Shown here: piece after piece, positions 5,880-7,052 of the stretch
How the letters are laid out: every line of letters starts with the position of its first letter
How positions within the stretch are numbered: position 1 is the first letter of the stretch
Origin: CAYOVG01 sp964407285
GTDB lineage: Bacteria > Desulfobacterota > Syntrophobacteria > Syntrophobacterales > Syntrophobacteraceae
NCBI GenBank assembly: GCA_964407285.1
Contig: CAYOVG010000360.1
Coordinates: 1 to 7,052 of the forward strand
Direction: 5' to 3'
Length of the DNA: 7,052 nt
Notes under the pieces: generated by a model
Seen by the model: only the letters and a program-made list of their open reading frames with translations
What the model was told of the DNA's origin: nothing
The model's database searches: none
Program-made: the position numbers and the translations under genes

Positions 5880-5911
5880 GAGCCGGACCCCCTTGGGGGG
5901 GAGCCCGGCTC
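5880..5911 (-). terminator. Strong stem-loop between capsid gene and next phage gene
   Basis: On the minus strand GAGCCGG pairs with CCGGCTC, and inside it a run of five C pairs with five G around a short loop. It lies about 28 bp after the capsid stop. No U-tract follows, so it is more likely an mRNA processing or attenuation hairpin that sets the capsid-to-downstream ratio than a full intrinsic terminator. Confidence 0.4.
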
Positions 5912-5938
5912 GCGTGGTGGAACGAAACCTGCCGCCCG

Positions 5939-7052
5939 TTAGACGGTGGCGCGGCCGATGTTGATGAACTTGAGCCACTTCTTGGGGGCGTAAATGATGA
6001 AGGTCAGGTAGAGCAAGAGCATCCAGCGGATCGCGGGGGCGATGACGGCGAGGTCCATGCTCATGAGCAGCGCGAGCTGCTTGACGGCGACGACCGGAGT
6101 GCTCATCTCGCCCATGAAGCCCTTGGAGGTGTTCGCCATGATGTCGCCCTTGTCGTTCCAGACGGTTTCGCCGGCCCCGGCCTGGCTGGAGGCGGCCACG
6201 CGGGTGATGAAGTGCTTCGCGGTCCCGCCCGGCTCGGAGCGGTAGATGTTGAAGTATTCCGGATTGTTGGGGGAAGCCGCGTTCGTGATCGTGATCGGGA
6301 CGTGCTTGGCGAGGTCGGTGGCGGCCGCCAGGGTGAGGTCGGAGCCGGCGGCCGTTGCGGCGCTCTCGCCGAAGCGGTTCGCGGCCGAGACCGAATACTT
6401 GTAGACGGTGTTGCCGGTTGCGTTGGCGCCGTGGGAGCCCCATACGCCGTCGGTGCCGGTGGCGGTGCCGATCGTTACGCTCGCGGGGGCCGCCGGGATG
6501 TGGGCGGCGTTGCCCATGCCCGCCGTGGGGGCGACGCGGCCGGGGTTGAGGAACACGTCCGGGGTGAGGCTGATGCGGCCGAACGGGGTTTTAACGGTGT
6601 CGATGTTATTGCCGACCTCAAGACCGTTTGCGCCGGTTACCGGGAGCACGATGCGCTCCTTGCCGAACAGCGTGTCGCACAGGTCCTTGTGGGCCTGGAA
6701 GGAGAAAAAGGCGTTGGTCGGGAAGCCGTAGTTGGAGGCGATCATCTGGGCGGCTTCGGTGATGTGCGTTTCGGAAAGGGGCAGCCCCTTGAGGTCGATG
6801 ACCATGCTGGAGTCGATCTGCTTGTCGAGGCCGTTGAACTCGACACCTTCGCGGTGGGTGGAGTCGGTGGCGGAGCCCAGGTAGCACATGTCCGCGTCGC
6901 CGTGGAAAAGACCGTTTTCCAGGTTCTTGAGTATCCAGAGCGTGCCGTTGGCGTTTTCCTGCGCGCGCAGGTTGTCGATGGTGTAACCGTTCAGCGGGGG
7001 GGGGGAGAATTAGCGGACGAGTGAGGGACGGGGCAGCCCCTTGAAGGCGGCA
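5939..7052 (-). pseudogene. Probable phage major capsid protein, broken near the window edge and partial
   Basis: The frame is open from 7009 down to a TAA at 5941-5939, and related reading continues to the window edge. Features typical of tailed-phage capsid proteins are LENGLFHGDADMCYLG, VEFNGLDKQID, PLSETHITEAAQMI, YGFPTNAFFSFQ and FGRISLTPDVFLNPGRVAP. The C-terminus is MSMDLAVIAPAIRWM then APKKWLKFINIG. Between them is an insert of about 115 residues (roughly counted residues 131-248 from the methionine at 6889) with an Ig/Fn3-like pattern (VYKYSVSAANRFGES, then EYFNIYRSEPGG). Such inserts often decorate the capsid surface. Upstream, beyond a ten-C run in the coding strand, an in-frame TAA occurs at 7012-7010. 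The same frame beyond it reads AAFKGLPRPSLVR, which fits a capsid N-terminal region. The gene is therefore frame-disrupted or misread there. The ATG at 6889 is internal, not the start. Confidence 0.6.
6996..7005. repeat. Ten-base G homopolymer within the capsid gene
   Basis: Ten consecutive G on the plus strand (C on the coding strand) lie next to an in-frame stop. Such runs slip readily during replication and are also error-prone in sequencing. Lengths of 8 or 11, or of 9 or 12, would join the downstream frame to other upstream frames that lack the TAA. Confidence 0.85.

Noticed and set aside
5493..6443. 316-codon minus-strand frame across the phage genes and right repeat
   Set aside because: It is in a different frame from the capsid and virion genes, is extremely Arg/Gly/His/Pro-rich as frame-shadow proteins are, and spans the transposon boundary.
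6887..6889. ATG at 6889 as the start of the capsid protein
   Set aside because: The frame continues upstream with capsid-like sequence (LENGLFHGDAD), so this methionine is internal.
1..7052. tRNA, rRNA or CRISPR array
   Set aside because: No regularly spaced repeats or recognisable RNA gene structures were seen by eye on either strand.

Overview
The window is a GC-rich stretch of bacterial DNA carrying tailed-phage structural genes. They are split by one complete Tn3-family transposon of about 5.2 kb (361-5553). All convincing genes lie on the minus strand, so transcription runs right to left. The organism cannot be named from this sequence. High GC, clear Shine-Dalgarno sites and the style of the phage genes suggest a Gram-negative, perhaps Desulfobacterota-like, host. 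That is a weak inference.

Right flank (5554-7052): a probable major capsid protein gene with an Ig/Fn3-like insert. It runs off the window edge and is broken near there by an in-frame stop beside a ten-base G run. It is followed by a small virion-type gene that the transposon cuts at its 3' end. Left flank (1-360): a small charged helical protein whose 5' end is cut by the transposon, then the first codons of a coupled downstream gene. The intact phage very likely had the order capsid, small virion protein, helical protein.

Transposon (361-5553): it has 38-bp terminal inverted repeats matching at 33 of 38 positions. Reading leftward from the right end, there is a tyrosine-recombinase core site, the recombinase gene (tnpI-like), an overlapping full-length DDE transposase gene (tnpA), and an AT-rich passenger segment with two unrecognised small genes. 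The first passenger gene is interrupted by an in-frame TAG. The second is preceded by a 21-codon ORF that contains a perfect 20-bp palindrome and overlaps its start as ATGA. The layout resembles Tn4430/Tn5401-type elements, in which a tyrosine recombinase resolves cointegrates and tnpI and tnpA are co-transcribed.

The most interesting observation is a mirror image. The three-motif recombinase site next to tnpI has a clear but degenerate inverted counterpart at the other end of the element, and both lie about 71-72 bp inside their terminal repeat. This suggests that the recombinase binds both ends, perhaps to assist or control transposition, and does not act only at one resolution site. No target-site duplication is visible, so the insertion was probably followed by a deletion or rearrangement.
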